DNA of 64,000 nt. Source: Parerythrobacter_A sp963838735. GTDB taxonomy: Bacteria; Pseudomonadota; Alphaproteobacteria; Sphingomonadales; Sphingomonadaceae. The stretch spans positions 186,001 through 250,000 of the forward strand of contig CAWISG010000004.1 of assembly GCA_963838735.1 (NCBI GenBank), read 5' to 3'. A model generated the notes under the pieces. It was not told where the DNA came from. It searched no databases and was given only the letters and a program-made list of their open reading frames with translations. A program made the translations under genes and the position numbers. This document shows, in pieces, positions 36,749-45,899 of the stretch; position 1 is the stretch's first letter, and every line of letters starts with the position of its first letter.

Positions 36749-37363
36749 TCAGTTCGCCGCATACTTCCATGTGCTGCCACGTGCGAGGTTTTCCGACGCG
36801 AAGCTCCAGTTCAGTTTATCCTGCGTCACTGCCTTTAGATAAGCCGGACGGGCATTCTGGTGGTCGAGATAATAGGCGTGTTCCCACACGTCGATGGTCA
36901 GCAGTGGATTAAAATCGCTATCGGCCAGCGTATCGCCATCATGCGTTTCCTCGATGCTTAGGGTGCCATCCTTCTCGGCCAGCCAGACCCAGCCGCTGGC
37001 GAAGTGCCCTGCACCGCGTTCCTGCAACTTTTCGATAAGTCCATCGGTCGAACCGAAGGCATCGTCGATCATGCTTTGCAGCTCATCCGAAGGACTGCCG
37101 CTGTCGGCTGCGAGCGAATGCCAGTAGAACCCGTGATTCCAGCTTTGGGCGCTGTTGTTGAACAGGCCTTGATCCGATCCGCGCGCGGCGGCGATTACGT
37201 CTTCCAACGCCTTGTCGGCATGGTCCGTGCCATCGATCGCCTTGTTGGTCTTGTCGATATAGGCCTGATGATGCTTGCCATGGTGATAGCTCAGCGTTTC
37301 TGCGGAAATTGCCGGAGCGAGCGCCGTGTCGGCATAGGGCAGCGGAGTGAGTTGGAAGGACAT
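36749..37363 (-). CDS. sodB: superoxide dismutase [Fe]
   Basis: A cytoplasmic iron superoxide dismutase of 204 residues that converts superoxide into hydrogen peroxide and oxygen. The metal ligands are His27 (SYHHGKHHQAY), a His in SWNHGFYWHSL, and the Asp and His of DVWEHAYYLDHQN. The NNSAQSWNHGFYW and FGSTDGLIEKLQERGAGHFASGWVWL segments fit the iron type. The ATG at 37363 is preceded by AGGAG. It shares a bidirectional terminator with the convergent permease gene. Confidence 0.96.
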   Translation of the reverse strand: MSFQLTPLPYADTALAPAISAETLSYHHGKHHQAYIDKTNKAIDGTDHADKALEDVIAAARGSDQGLFNNSAQSWNHGFYWHSLAADSGSPSDELQSMIDDAFGSTDGLIEKLQERGAGHFASGWVWLAEKDGTLSIEETHDGDTLADSDFNPLLTIDVWEHAYYLDHQNARPAYLKAVTQDKLNWSFASENLARGSTWKYAAN

Positions 37364-37448
37364 CGAAAGGCTCCTGATTGGGATTGGTTGGTGTATGTCA
37401 TCGATAACGCATAACCGCCCATTCCGTTGCAAGGCTGCTCAACCGGTT

Positions 37449-38714
37449 TCAGTCTACCGACCGGTCCACGCTTGCCGTCACTGCGACGTTCATCGTCACA
37501 TTGGCCAGCGTGCGGATGATATCGGGCAGCATCTCCACCGCTACCAGTATTGCCAGGGGTTCGATCGGCACGCCCATCGCCAGCGCAATCGGCGCGATGG
37601 AAATAACGAAGCTGATGGAACCGGGCAGGCTGACCGAACCCACACTTATGATAAGCGCCACGCCGATACCCGCCGCCAGCGTGGCCGGCGTCAATTCGAC
37701 GCCCGCTAGATAAGCGACGTAGATCGCCACCGCCAGGTTCATGGCGGGGCTGGTCGAGCGGAAGATGGCAACCGCCAGCGGCAGGACGAACTCCGCGGTC
37801 GTCTCGCGCAGCTTCAGCCGACGCGCGCTGTCGAGCATCGCGGGCAGGCTGGCGAGCGAACTTTGCGTCGATATGGCCACCGCCTGCGCCGGCAACATAG
37901 CACCGGCAAACCCGCCGCCTTTTCCGCGCAAGGCGAGCATTCCGAGGAGATACGCCGCGACCAGTACCACCAGACCCATCGCCGAAACGACCGTGATGTA
38001 ATGTGCCAGCGCGCCGAACGCATCGGCGCCGCTGCTTGCCGAAACCCCCAATGCCAGCGCGAACACACCGGCTGGGGCCAGCCACAGCACCCAGCCGATG
38101 ATCGTCAGCATGGCGTTGGCGACGGCATGGAAGAAGCCGACCAGCATTTGCTGCTGCCCCATTGGCAGCCCCGCTGTCGCAACGGCAAACAGGGCGAAGA
38201 AAATCGTCAGCGGAAGCATTGCTGTTTCCGCCGCTGCCGCAACCAGATTAGGTGCGACGAGCGAGGTCAGGAAGTCGCCTACACCCGGCACTTCCTGCGC
38301 TGTGGTACCTGTATTCGCCAATAACAGGGCAGCTGCACCGTCTGGCACGGGAAATGCGGACAACAGCAGCGGAATCACCAGCGCCGTTGCAATCGCGCCC
38401 CCTGCCAATACCAGAAACATCGTCGCCAGCATTCGAACCGCCACCGGCCCGGCGCGCGCTGCGGCCGTCATTTGCGTAATGCCCAGCACCAGCAAGGACG
38501 CGACCAGTGGAATGATCGTCATCTGCAAGGCGCGCAGCCACATAGCGCCTATCGGCTCCACGACCGCCATAATGGCGGGAAATGCAGTCGAACCCGACAT
38601 CGCGATTCCGGCCATCAGGCCAGCCACGAGGCCGCCGAATGTCCACCATACCGGCAGGCGCACCTGCACCAGTTCGGGCGGCATAGCGGCGGCGGCGGTG
38701 TTGTCGGATGTCAT
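37449..38714 (-). CDS. dicarboxylate/amino acid:cation symporter
   Basis: A sodium- or proton-coupled symporter of the DAACS (GltP/DctA) family, 421 residues with about eight membrane segments and two re-entrant hairpins. The serine-rich stretch STQSSLASLPAML and the following STSPAMNLAVAIYVAYLAGVELTP match the substrate-binding hairpin and helix 7-8 motifs. The start at 38714 removes an N-terminal extension with no membrane or ribosome-site support. It is divergent from glmM. The substrate is probably glutamate, aspartate or a C4-dicarboxylate. Confidence 0.88.
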   Translation of the reverse strand: MTSDNTAAAAMPPELVQVRLPVWWTFGGLVAGLMAGIAMSGSTAFPAIMAVVEPIGAMWLRALQMTIIPLVASLLVLGITQMTAAARAGPVAVRMLATMFLVLAGGAIATALVIPLLLSAFPVPDGAAALLLANTGTTAQEVPGVGDFLTSLVAPNLVAAAAETAMLPLTIFFALFAVATAGLPMGQQQMLVGFFHAVANAMLTIIGWVLWLAPAGVFALALGVSASSGADAFGALAHYITVVSAMGLVVLVAAYLLGMLALRGKGGGFAGAMLPAQAVAISTQSSLASLPAMLDSARRLKLRETTAEFVLPLAVAIFRSTSPAMNLAVAIYVAYLAGVELTPATLAAGIGVALIISVGSVSLPGSISFVISIAPIALAMGVPIEPLAILVAVEMLPDIIRTLANVTMNVAVTASVDRSVD

Positions 38715-38809
38715 GGAAACGGTAACCCCTTTGCAAACGCTGCCTAATCGCGTCACAAGCGCCGCGCAAACATAAGGCTCGCCTGTAGAACGGCACAATG
38801 GAGATCCAA

Positions 38810-40148
38810 ATGGCGCGCAAGTTTTTCGGCACGGACGGCATTCGCGGCGAGACGAACACCGGCGCGATGACCGCGACGATGGCGATGCGCGTGGCGCAGG
38901 CGGCGGGTAACCATTTCCGGCGAGGCGACCACCGCCATCGCGTGGTTATCGGCAAGGACACGCGCCTGTCGGGCTACATGATGGAAAGCGCGCTGGTGGC
39001 CGGCTTTACCAGCGTTGGCGTCGATGTCATCATGACCGGCCCGCTGCCGACCCCTGCGGTCGCCTTGCTGACGCGCGAAATGCGTGCCGATCTGGGCGTG
39101 ATGATTTCGGCCAGTCACAATCCCTATCGGGACAACGGCATCAAGCTGTTCGGTCCACAGGGCTTCAAGCTGTCGGATGAAGCCGAGGCCGACATCGAAC
39201 GGCTTATCGAAACGCAGCCCGATCTGGTGCCCGCCGACCAGATCGGGCGGGCGCGCCGTATCGAGGATGCCCGCGGACGATACATCCATGCCGTAAAACA
39301 GTCGGTCAGCGCCGATGTGCGGTTCGACGGGCTGAAAGTGGTGGTCGATTGCGCGAATGGCGCAGCCTATCACGTCACGCCCAGCGCAATCTGGGAACTT
39401 GGTGCAGAGGTCATCACCATCGGCGTCGATCCCAATGGCACGAACATCAATGATGGCGTCGGCTCGACTTCGCTTAACGCGGTGTCTCAAGCGGTTGTCG
39501 AAAACAACGCCGATATCGGGATCGCGCTGGACGGCGATGCGGACCGGCTGATCGTCATCGACGAGACCGGCAAGACGGTGGATGGCGACCAGATCATGGC
39601 ACTAATCGCGACACGCATGGCCGAACGCGGGGATTTGAAGGGGGGCGGCGTGGTGGCCACTGTCATGAGCAATCTGGGGCTGGAGCGCTGCCTGCACAGT
39701 CACGGCCTGACGCTGGAGCGCACCAAGGTGGGCGACCGCTATGTGCTGGAGCGAATGAAACATGGCGGATTCAATATTGGCGGCGAACAATCCGGACACA
39801 TGATCATGCTCGACCATGCAACCACCGGCGACGGTACCGTGGCGGCGCTGCGGGTGCTGGCCGGACTGGTGCGTTCGGGCAAGAAAGCGAGCGAGTTGCT
39901 GCACCTAGTTCGACCCGGTGCCGCAGCTATTGAAGAATGTACGCTATGACGGCGCGAGCCCGCTCGATAACGCAAAGGTCAAGGCAGCCATTGCCGACGC
40001 CGAAGCGGCATTGGCGGAAACCGGACGGCTCGTCATCCGCGCGTCGGGCACCGAACCGCTGATCCGTGTGATGGCCGAAGGCGACGATGCCACGCTGGTC
40101 GAGCAGGTGGTGGACAGCGTGTGCGACGCGGTGCGCGCCGCCGCATGA
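38810..40148 (+). CDS. glmM: phosphoglucosamine mutase, frameshifted
   Basis: Converts glucosamine-6-phosphate to glucosamine-1-phosphate for peptidoglycan and LPS synthesis. The start MARKFFGTDGIRG, the phosphoserine loop MISASHNPYRDNGIK, the metal loop DGDADR and the sugar-binding GGEQSGH are all present. Around 39905-39909 one extra base shifts the frame: the first part ends at a premature TGA at 39949, and the expected continuation (LFDPVPQLLKNVRYDG to RASGTEPLIRVMAEG) lies in the next frame up to 40148. Since glmM is normally essential and both parts are intact, a sequencing error is likely. A GGAG site favours the ATG at 38810 over 38798. It overlaps thiD by ATGA. Confidence 0.9.
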
Positions 40149-40991
40149 CCGAGACACCTGTTCCGCCACGCGTCCTGATTATTGCCGGGTCCGACAGTTC
40201 GGGTGGCGCAGGCATCCAGGCGGACATCAAGACCGTCACCATGCTGGGCGGCTATGCCATGACCGCGATAACCGCTGTCACGGCGCAGGACACCACCGCC
40301 GTATCGCAGATCGAAGCGCTCTCGCCGCGCATGGTCATTGCGCAAGTCGATGCCTGCCTGTCGGACATCGGCGCGGATGTGATCAAGATCGGCATGATCG
40401 GAAGCGCGGACACCGCGCAACTGCTTGCCGACCGGCTCGACACCGTCAGCGGACCTCTCGTGTTCGATCCGGTCATGGTCGCCACCAGCGGCGCGACTTT
40501 GGCCGACGAACAAACCATCGCCGCTTTCGCCCGGCTGATGGACCTTGCCACGCTTGTAACGCCCAACCTGCCCGAACTCGGTGCGCTTGCGGGCACCCGA
40601 CTTTCGGGCGAGCAAGACATCGCGGACGCCGCAGAGAAACTGGCACTGCGCCACGGGTGCGCCATACTGGTTAAGGGCGGTCATGCCGAAAGTGATAACA
40701 GCCACATTACGGACACGCTGTTCGATCCCAACAACCGGATTGCCACATTCGAGGATGCCCGCTTCGACAGCACCAGCACGCACGGTACCGGCTGCACTCT
40801 GGCGAGCGCTATCGCGACCTTGCTTGGCCACGGGCAACCGTTGGAAAACGCAGTGCGACTGGCGCGCCGCTATGTGCGGGCAGGCATCCTGCGCGCACCG
40901 GGTTTCGGCAAGGGACACGGGCCGCTGGGCCATCAGGCCGTGCGGCAACGCGACCTCGCCACCGCCGTCGTCGCGTCCTATCGCACGCTAA
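40145..40991 (+). CDS. thiD: bifunctional hydroxymethylpyrimidine kinase/phosphomethylpyrimidine kinase, probable 3' frameshift
   Basis: A ribokinase-fold enzyme that phosphorylates HMP and HMP-phosphate for thiamine synthesis. It has IAGSDSSGGAGIQADIKT at the N-terminus, KIGMIGS, DPVMVATSG and the C-terminal DSTSTHGTGCTLASAIAT. After GHGPLGH (about residue 262) the homologous region ends, but the frame runs on without a stop to 41314, antisense to the convergent gene. Another frame reaches TAA at 40989-40991, exactly overlapping the convergent stop codon as at other gene pairs here. A frameshift between about 40930 and 40985 is therefore likely. The function assignment is secure; the 3' end is not. 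Confidence 0.8.
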
Positions 40992-41879
40992 CGTGCAAGG
41001 TCGTAAAACGCGGCGATGTGATCCCAGGCCTCGTCCGCCGTCTCGCACCAGTGGATCAGGTCCAGATCCCGCGCCGAAACCGTGCCTTCCTCAGCCAAGC
41101 GCTTCGAAGTTTATTACCCGCGTCCAGAAATCCTTCCCGAACAGAACGATGGGAATACGTTTCATCTTGCCGGTCTGGATCAGCGTCAGCAGCTCGAAAA
41201 ACTCGTCGAACGTGCCGAAACCGCCGGGAAAGACCGCCACTGCCCGCGCGCGCAGCAGGAAGTGCATCTTGCGTAAAGCGAAGTAGTGAAACTGAAAGGA
41301 GAGGTGCGGCGTGACATAGGGATTGGGCGCCTGCTCGTGCGGGAGGACGATGTTCAGGCCGATGGACTCGACCCCCGCGTCGCTTGCCCCGCGATTGGCC
41401 GCCGCCATAATCGACGGCCCGCCGCCCGACGTGATAACGAACTGGCGCTTCCCGTCTTCGATGATCGCCTTCTGGCTGACCATCTTGGAAAGCTGGTAAG
41501 CTTCCTCGTAATACTTCGCCTTGGCGCACAGGTTTTCGATCACTTTGCGTTCGTTTTCGGGCAAGTCCCGCGCGCCTTCCAGCGCGGTCTCGACTGCCTC
41601 GGGTGCGGGAATACGGGCAGACCCATACATAACCAGTGTGGAGCCGACGCCCGCCTCGTCCAGCAGCATTTCGGGCTTCAACAGTTCCAGCTGGAACCGC
41701 ACCGGACGCAATTCATCGCGCAGCATGAAGTCTGTATCGCGGAATGCCAGCGTGTAGGCGGGATGGCGCGTTTGCGGGGTGCCGGGCGGGCCGGCGTTCG
41801 AAAAACCGACCTCTTCTTCGGCAGGGTAGAACTTGCGGCCGGTCAGGCCGTGATCGCTGGTTTTGTCGGTTTTGCTCAT
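40988..41879 (-). CDS. LOG family (TIGR00730) Rossmann-fold protein, frameshifted
   Basis: A LOG-family protein with the nucleotide-binding motif SGGGPSIMAAANRGA and the signature PGGFGTFDEFFE. The family includes cytokinin riboside 5'-monophosphate phosphoribohydrolases and proteins of unclear bacterial role. The first frame stops at 41091 after NFEALG. The expected C-terminus (EEGTVSARDLDLIHWCETADEAWDHIAAFYDLAR) is in the next frame and ends at TAG 40988, so one extra base is present near 41096. The ATG at 41879 was chosen because the upstream extension overlaps the tRNA-Gln gene. Its stop codon overlaps the probable thiD stop. Confidence 0.85.
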
Positions 41880-41931
41880 GCGCGCGGCGTTAGGCGCAGG
41901 CATGGCCAGCGGCAAGCGGTGTGCGATGGCA

Positions 41932-42005
41932 TGGATGCCCCGTGAGGATTCGAACCTCAATTGACGGAGTCAGAGTCCGTAGTCTTACCATTAGACGACG
42001 GGGCA
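41932..42005 (-). tRNA. tRNA-Gln (anticodon CTG)
   Basis: A 74-base cloverleaf with an encoded CCA. The acceptor stem TGCCCCG pairs with CGGGGCA, the D arm contains GTCTAATGGTAAGAC, the anticodon loop CTCTGAC gives CTG, and the T arm contains GGTTCGAATCC. It lies just upstream of, and in the same direction as, the LOG gene. Confidence 0.97.
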
Positions 42006-42167
42006 GGAGCGCGGGCCGATAAGCGGCGCTGCGTGCTGCGTCAAGTCATCGGCGGCTGGCGAAGGCGCGAGCCGCCGAAAATCTTGCCGAAATGGTCATG
42101 TGTCTGTAGCATATGTGCCAAGTCCTCGCGAATGCATCGCGAGAAGAGATAAGAGAGTACGTTCAAG

Positions 42168-43355
42168 ATGGCGGAGTTCGATCCGCCGGACAGCAACAGG
42201 ACGGCGCGCAACCGAGGGGCTAAACAGTCCGGCAAGGTAGCCGATTTTCGCTACCGTCCCCCCTCGCGGGTCGAAAAACCGTTACGGGCGCAATCCCGGG
42301 CGGGCCGCAATGGCGCGCTTGCGGAACCGCGCCGGGATGCAGGCTTCGCCGGACGCAAGCAGGCCTATGCCGCACTGGACCTTGGCACCAATAACTGCCG
42401 TTTGCTGATTGCCCGTCCTTCGGGTGCGGATTTTACCGTTATCGACGCTTTCAGCCGTGTCGTGCGGCTTGGCGAAGGCCTGGCATCGAGCGGCGCACTG
42501 AGCGAAGAGGCGATGGACCGCACGCTGGATGCACTGAAGGTGTGTGCCGACAAGCTGCGCCGCCGCAATGTCTACCTTGCCCGTTCGGTCGCAACCGAGG
42601 CGTGCCGCAGGGCTAGCAACGGCGCGGCATTTATCGAACGGGTGCGGCAAGAGACCGGCATTGCGCTCGACATCATTTCGGCGGGCGAGGAAGCGAGGCT
42701 CGCTGTGCTGGGCTGTCACGTTCTGCTGGCGGGCGACGAGGGACCGGCAATCATTTTCGATATCGGCGGGGGATCGACCGAGCTAGTCCTGATCGAACCG
42801 GGCGACAAGGTACCGCAGATCGTGGATTGGCAAAGCGTGCCGTGGGGTGTCGTGTCGCTGACCGAAACGGTCGGGCGCAAAGAGCGCACACCGCAGGAAC
42901 GCGCCGCGCGCTATGCCGAAATGCGGCGAATCGTCACGGAAAGTTTTGCCGATTTCGCCGAGCGGGTCGCACCCTTCAACACTACCGGCACACAAATCCG
43001 CCTGTTGGGCACCAGTGGCACGGTAACGACGCTGGCCAGCCTGCACCTGAAGCTGGCGCAATATGACCGCCGCGCCGTGGATGGTTTGGTGGTACCCTCC
43101 GATGCCATGCGCACGATCAGCAGCGACCTTGCCCGCAAGGATTTGGCTGCCCGCAGCGAAGTGCCGTGCATCGGGCAGGATCGTGCCGATCTGGTGGTTG
43201 CGGGCTGCGCTATCCTCGAAGCCATCCTGGATATCTGGCCTGCAGAACGCCTTGGCATCGCCGATCGCGGCGTGCGCGAGGGTATCCTGCGCAGCCTGAT
43301 GAGTACGGAAGCCGCAATGGCACCCGCGCACCACGACAGAACGGCGGAGGCGTGA
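42168..43355 (+). CDS. ppx: Ppx/GppA phosphatase family protein (exopolyphosphatase)
   Basis: A 395-residue protein of the ASKHA fold that hydrolyses polyphosphate or pppGpp. The N-terminal 60 residues are basic and probably disordered. Then come the phosphate-1 motif AALDLGTNNCRLL, the acidic SAGEEARLAVLGC and the phosphate-2 motif IIFDIGGGSTELVLI. It lacks the C-terminal HD domain of longer Ppx proteins, as is usual in this group. The stop overlaps the start of rlmE. A 7-base inverted repeat (42125-42143) sits in its leader. Confidence 0.88.
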   Translation: MAEFDPPDSNRTARNRGAKQSGKVADFRYRPPSRVEKPLRAQSRAGRNGALAEPRRDAGFAGRKQAYAALDLGTNNCRLLIARPSGADFTVIDAFSRVVRLGEGLASSGALSEEAMDRTLDALKVCADKLRRRNVYLARSVATEACRRASNGAAFIERVRQETGIALDIISAGEEARLAVLGCHVLLAGDEGPAIIFDIGGGSTELVLIEPGDKVPQIVDWQSVPWGVVSLTETVGRKERTPQERAARYAEMRRIVTESFADFAERVAPFNTTGTQIRLLGTSGTVTTLASLHLKLAQYDRRAVDGLVVPSDAMRTISSDLARKDLAARSEVPCIGQDRADLVVAGCAILEAILDIWPAERLGIADRGVREGILRSLMSTEAAMAPAHHDRTAEA

Positions 43356-44026
43356 GCCGCTCCGGCCGCCACCCGGACAAGCGCGTCCGCACCGCCAGCG
43401 GGCGCACTGTGTCCAGTACCAAATGGCTCCAACGCCAATTGAATGATCCTTACGTCAAGCGCGCCAGAGTGGACGGCTATCGCAGCCGCGCCGCCTACAA
43501 GCTGACCGAACTGGACGACCGGTTCGGCCTGCTGCGCGGTGTGAAGCGCGTTGTGGATCTCGGCATAACTCCCGGCGGCTGGAGCCAGGTGGTACGCCAA
43601 CGCGCACCAAAGGCGGCGATTGTCGGCATCGATTTCCTCGAGACCGACCCGTTGGAAGGCGTCGTCATCCTGGAAATGGATTTCATGGACGATGCGGCAC
43701 CGGCGCTATTGACGGCGGAACTGGACGGCGCACCCGATCTCGTCATGTCTGATATGGCAGCCAATACGGTTGGCCACAAACAGACCGATCACCTGCGCAC
43801 GATGGCTCTGGTCGAGGCGGCGGCATGGTTCGCAGTGGAAACGCTGGAGCCGGGCGGTGCGTTCATAGCCAAGGTGCTGGCGGGCGGAACCGATGCCGAA
43901 TTGCTTACGCTGCTGAAAAAGCACTTCGGTTCGGTCAAGCACGCCAAACCCCCGGCCAGCCGTAAGGGCTCGTCCGAATGGTATGTCGTTGCCCAGAAAT
44001 TCAAAGGACGGCAGATCGACGATTAG
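43352..44026 (+). CDS. rlmE: 23S rRNA (uridine(2552)-2'-O)-methyltransferase RlmE
   Basis: An FtsJ-family SAM-dependent methyltransferase of 224 residues acting on U2552 of 23S rRNA in late 50S assembly. The segment KRARVDGYRSRAAYKLTELD carries the first catalytic lysine, VVDLGITPGGWSQVV is the SAM motif (usually DLGAAPGGW), VMSDMAAN carries the catalytic Asp, and GGAFIAKVLAG the second lysine. The GTG start overlaps the ppx stop and has GGAGG six bases upstream. The N-terminal 30 residues are basic. Confidence 0.94.
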   Translation: MSRSGRHPDKRVRTASGRTVSSTKWLQRQLNDPYVKRARVDGYRSRAAYKLTELDDRFGLLRGVKRVVDLGITPGGWSQVVRQRAPKAAIVGIDFLETDPLEGVVILEMDFMDDAAPALLTAELDGAPDLVMSDMAANTVGHKQTDHLRTMALVEAAAWFAVETLEPGGAFIAKVLAGGTDAELLTLLKKHFGSVKHAKPPASRKGSSEWYVVAQKFKGRQIDD

Positions 44027-44062
44027 ACCGGCCGGAACGCCAACCGGCGCGCTACCCGAACC

Positions 44063-44761
44063 CTAATCGGGTGCGCCACCGCCTGCGCCGGTACGGCTGG
44101 CGGCAGTTGCTTCGGGGCCACCCAGCGCCCCGGCGGCCTGCGCTTCGGACGGTGCAGCGCCATCAACGCCTTCGACTGCTTCTGCTCCCTCTTCGCCTTC
44201 GACAGCTTCGCCGCCTTCTTCACCTTCGGCTTCGGGTACGAATTCGGGAAGCGGCGGACCGCCACCGTTCTCGGCCATATACAGCATGACATTGGCGCGG
44301 TCTTCGGCCTTGCCCAGACCTGCGAAGCTCATCTTGGTGCCATTGGCATAACCGCGCGGACTTTTCAGCCAGGCGTCCATCGCTTCCCATGTCCAGTTGC
44401 CAGGTATTTCCTTCAACGCAGAACTGTAAGCGAAGCCTGCAACATGAGCGTGTGGCTTGCCCATCGTGGCCCACAGGTTCGGGCCGGTGCCGTTCGCGCC
44501 ACCCTGGTTGATCGTGTGACAGGCAACGCATTTTGCAAATACGTTCTCGCCCGCAGCGGCGCTACCTGTGGCAAGCAACTCGGCAAGGGAAGGTCCGCTT
44601 TCACCGCCTTCGACATCGGCCACTTCGACGGCATAGCCAAGCTGCTCGGGGCGTTCCGGGCTGTCGGCATGATAATACATGCCGGAACCGATGCTGAGCG
44701 CCAGAGCGATAACGCCGGAGAACAGAACCCAGCCGGCAATCGTATTGGTACGGTCTTCCAT
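44063..44761 (-). CDS. membrane-anchored cytochrome c family protein
   Basis: A 232-residue protein with an N-terminal membrane anchor (about 9-30), a class I cytochrome c domain and an acidic, Ala/Glu-rich tail. Haem is bound through Cys78-Val-Ala-Cys81-His82, and the likely axial methionine is Met144 in GTKMSFAGL. It resembles CycM/cytochrome c552-type anchored carriers that pass electrons from the bc1 complex to cytochrome c oxidase in the periplasm. The tail from about residue 170 has repeats such as EGEEG and low complexity. It is divergent from pheA. Confidence 0.92.
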   Translation of the reverse strand: MEDRTNTIAGWVLFSGVIALALSIGSGMYYHADSPERPEQLGYAVEVADVEGGESGPSLAELLATGSAAAGENVFAKCVACHTINQGGANGTGPNLWATMGKPHAHVAGFAYSSALKEIPGNWTWEAMDAWLKSPRGYANGTKMSFAGLGKAEDRANVMLYMAENGGGPPLPEFVPEAEGEEGGEAVEGEEGAEAVEGVDGAAPSEAQAAGALGGPEATAASRTGAGGGAPD

Positions 44762-44881
44762 GCGTCGCGCAATTCCACGTCAGAAAAAGGGGATATTCGA
44801 ACATATCGGCCATACTGACGCCCCGCACAGACTGCAAGGGCAGCAAATGCACGAGAGTTTGCGCGAAACGCATTGTCGCGC

Positions 44882-44907
44882 ACGGTTCGCGTGTTTAGGC
44901 GAACCGT
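44882..44907. repeat. perfect 9-base inverted repeat before pheA
   Basis: ACGGTTCGC and GCGAACCGT are exact inverted copies around an 8-base loop. The repeat ends two bases before the first good pheA ATG (44910). In the mRNA it would cover the place where a ribosome site should be. It may be a protein-binding site or a translational control hairpin; no T-run follows on either strand. Confidence 0.5.
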
Positions 44908-44909
44908 CG

Positions 44910-45848
44910 ATGCGTAGTTTTCCCGCTCCCGCCCTCGCAATGGTCGACCGCATGCGTGCCGCCGCCGCCGATACGCCAGCGCAGGCGGTTGCATTCCAGG
45001 GCTCGCCCGGGGCCAATTCGCATCGCGCGGCGGGCGAGGCTGCGCCGGATCATCTGCCGCTTCCGTGCTTCAGTTTCGAGGACGCGCTCGATGCAGTGAC
45101 GCAAGGCCGCGCCGGGTGTGCGATCATCCCGATCGAGAACAGCCAGCATGGGCGCGTAGCGGATATCCATTTCCTGCTGCCCGAAAGCGGTCTTTCCATC
45201 GTTGGCGAATACTTCATGCCGATCACGCATGCGCTAATGGCAGTGCCGCATGGCGATGGCAGCACCGGACCGTTTTCCGCCGCCTACAGCCACCCGCAGG
45301 CGCTGGGCCAGTCACGCCGCTATCTGCACGAGCGCGGTATCGTCCCATTGAGCCACGCCGATACCGCAGGGGCCGCCGCCTATGTGGCGGAACGCGGCGA
45401 TCCAGGTGTTGCCGCCATCGCGCCGCGCCTTGCCGCCGAACTCTATGGCCTGACCATTGCCGACGACCGGGTTGAAGACGCCGCCGACAACATGACCCGC
45501 TTCGTCTTGTTGGCCAGCGACCCGCTCGACCCTGCACAATTTGTCGCCGACGATGCGGTGGTCACGACGCTGGTATTCGAGGTGAAGAACATCCCTGCCG
45601 CACTGTACAAGGCGATGGGCGGGTTCGCGACGAATGGCGTTAACATGACCAAACTGGAAAGCTATCAGCGCGGTGCCAGCTTTTCTGCTACCATGTTTTA
45701 TGCCGATATCATGGGCCGTCCGGGCGAGGCAGGAGTCGACCGTGCCCTGGAAGAACTTGCGTTTCATTGCAAGTCGATGCGCCTGCTTGGCACCTACCGG
45801 CAGGCACGGCGGCGCGGGCCGACCAATGCAACATCAGAGAATGGCTGA
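44910..45848 (+). CDS. pheA: prephenate dehydratase
   Basis: Converts prephenate to phenylpyruvate in phenylalanine synthesis. The catalytic domain (about 25-215) starts AVAFQGSPGANSHRAA and contains GCAIIPIENSQHGRVADIHFLL and the DNMTRF motif. A C-terminal ACT domain (about 225-300, KNIPAALYKAMGGFATNGVNMTKLESYQ) mediates feedback inhibition by phenylalanine. No chorismate mutase domain is fused. The start at 44910 is uncertain: the ATG at 44940 is an alternative that would leave the upstream hairpin in the leader. Confidence 0.93.
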   Translation: MRSFPAPALAMVDRMRAAAADTPAQAVAFQGSPGANSHRAAGEAAPDHLPLPCFSFEDALDAVTQGRAGCAIIPIENSQHGRVADIHFLLPESGLSIVGEYFMPITHALMAVPHGDGSTGPFSAAYSHPQALGQSRRYLHERGIVPLSHADTAGAAAYVAERGDPGVAAIAPRLAAELYGLTIADDRVEDAADNMTRFVLLASDPLDPAQFVADDAVVTTLVFEVKNIPAALYKAMGGFATNGVNMTKLESYQRGASFSATMFYADIMGRPGEAGVDRALEELAFHCKSMRLLGTYRQARRRGPTNATSENG

Positions 45849-45899
45849 ATACCGCGCTTGCACGCGTCGTAACGCTCTGCCACCGATGGCGGTGTGACG

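Noticed and set aside
40925..41314. ThiD extended by about 120 residues to 41314
   Set aside because: The extension has no family similarity and lies antisense to the conserved C-terminus of the LOG protein. A frameshift to the stop at 40989 explains the region better.
42125..42143. CTCGCGA/TCGCGAG hairpin in the ppx leader
   Set aside because: Seven base pairs without a T-run or sign of alternative folding; too little to call a regulatory element.
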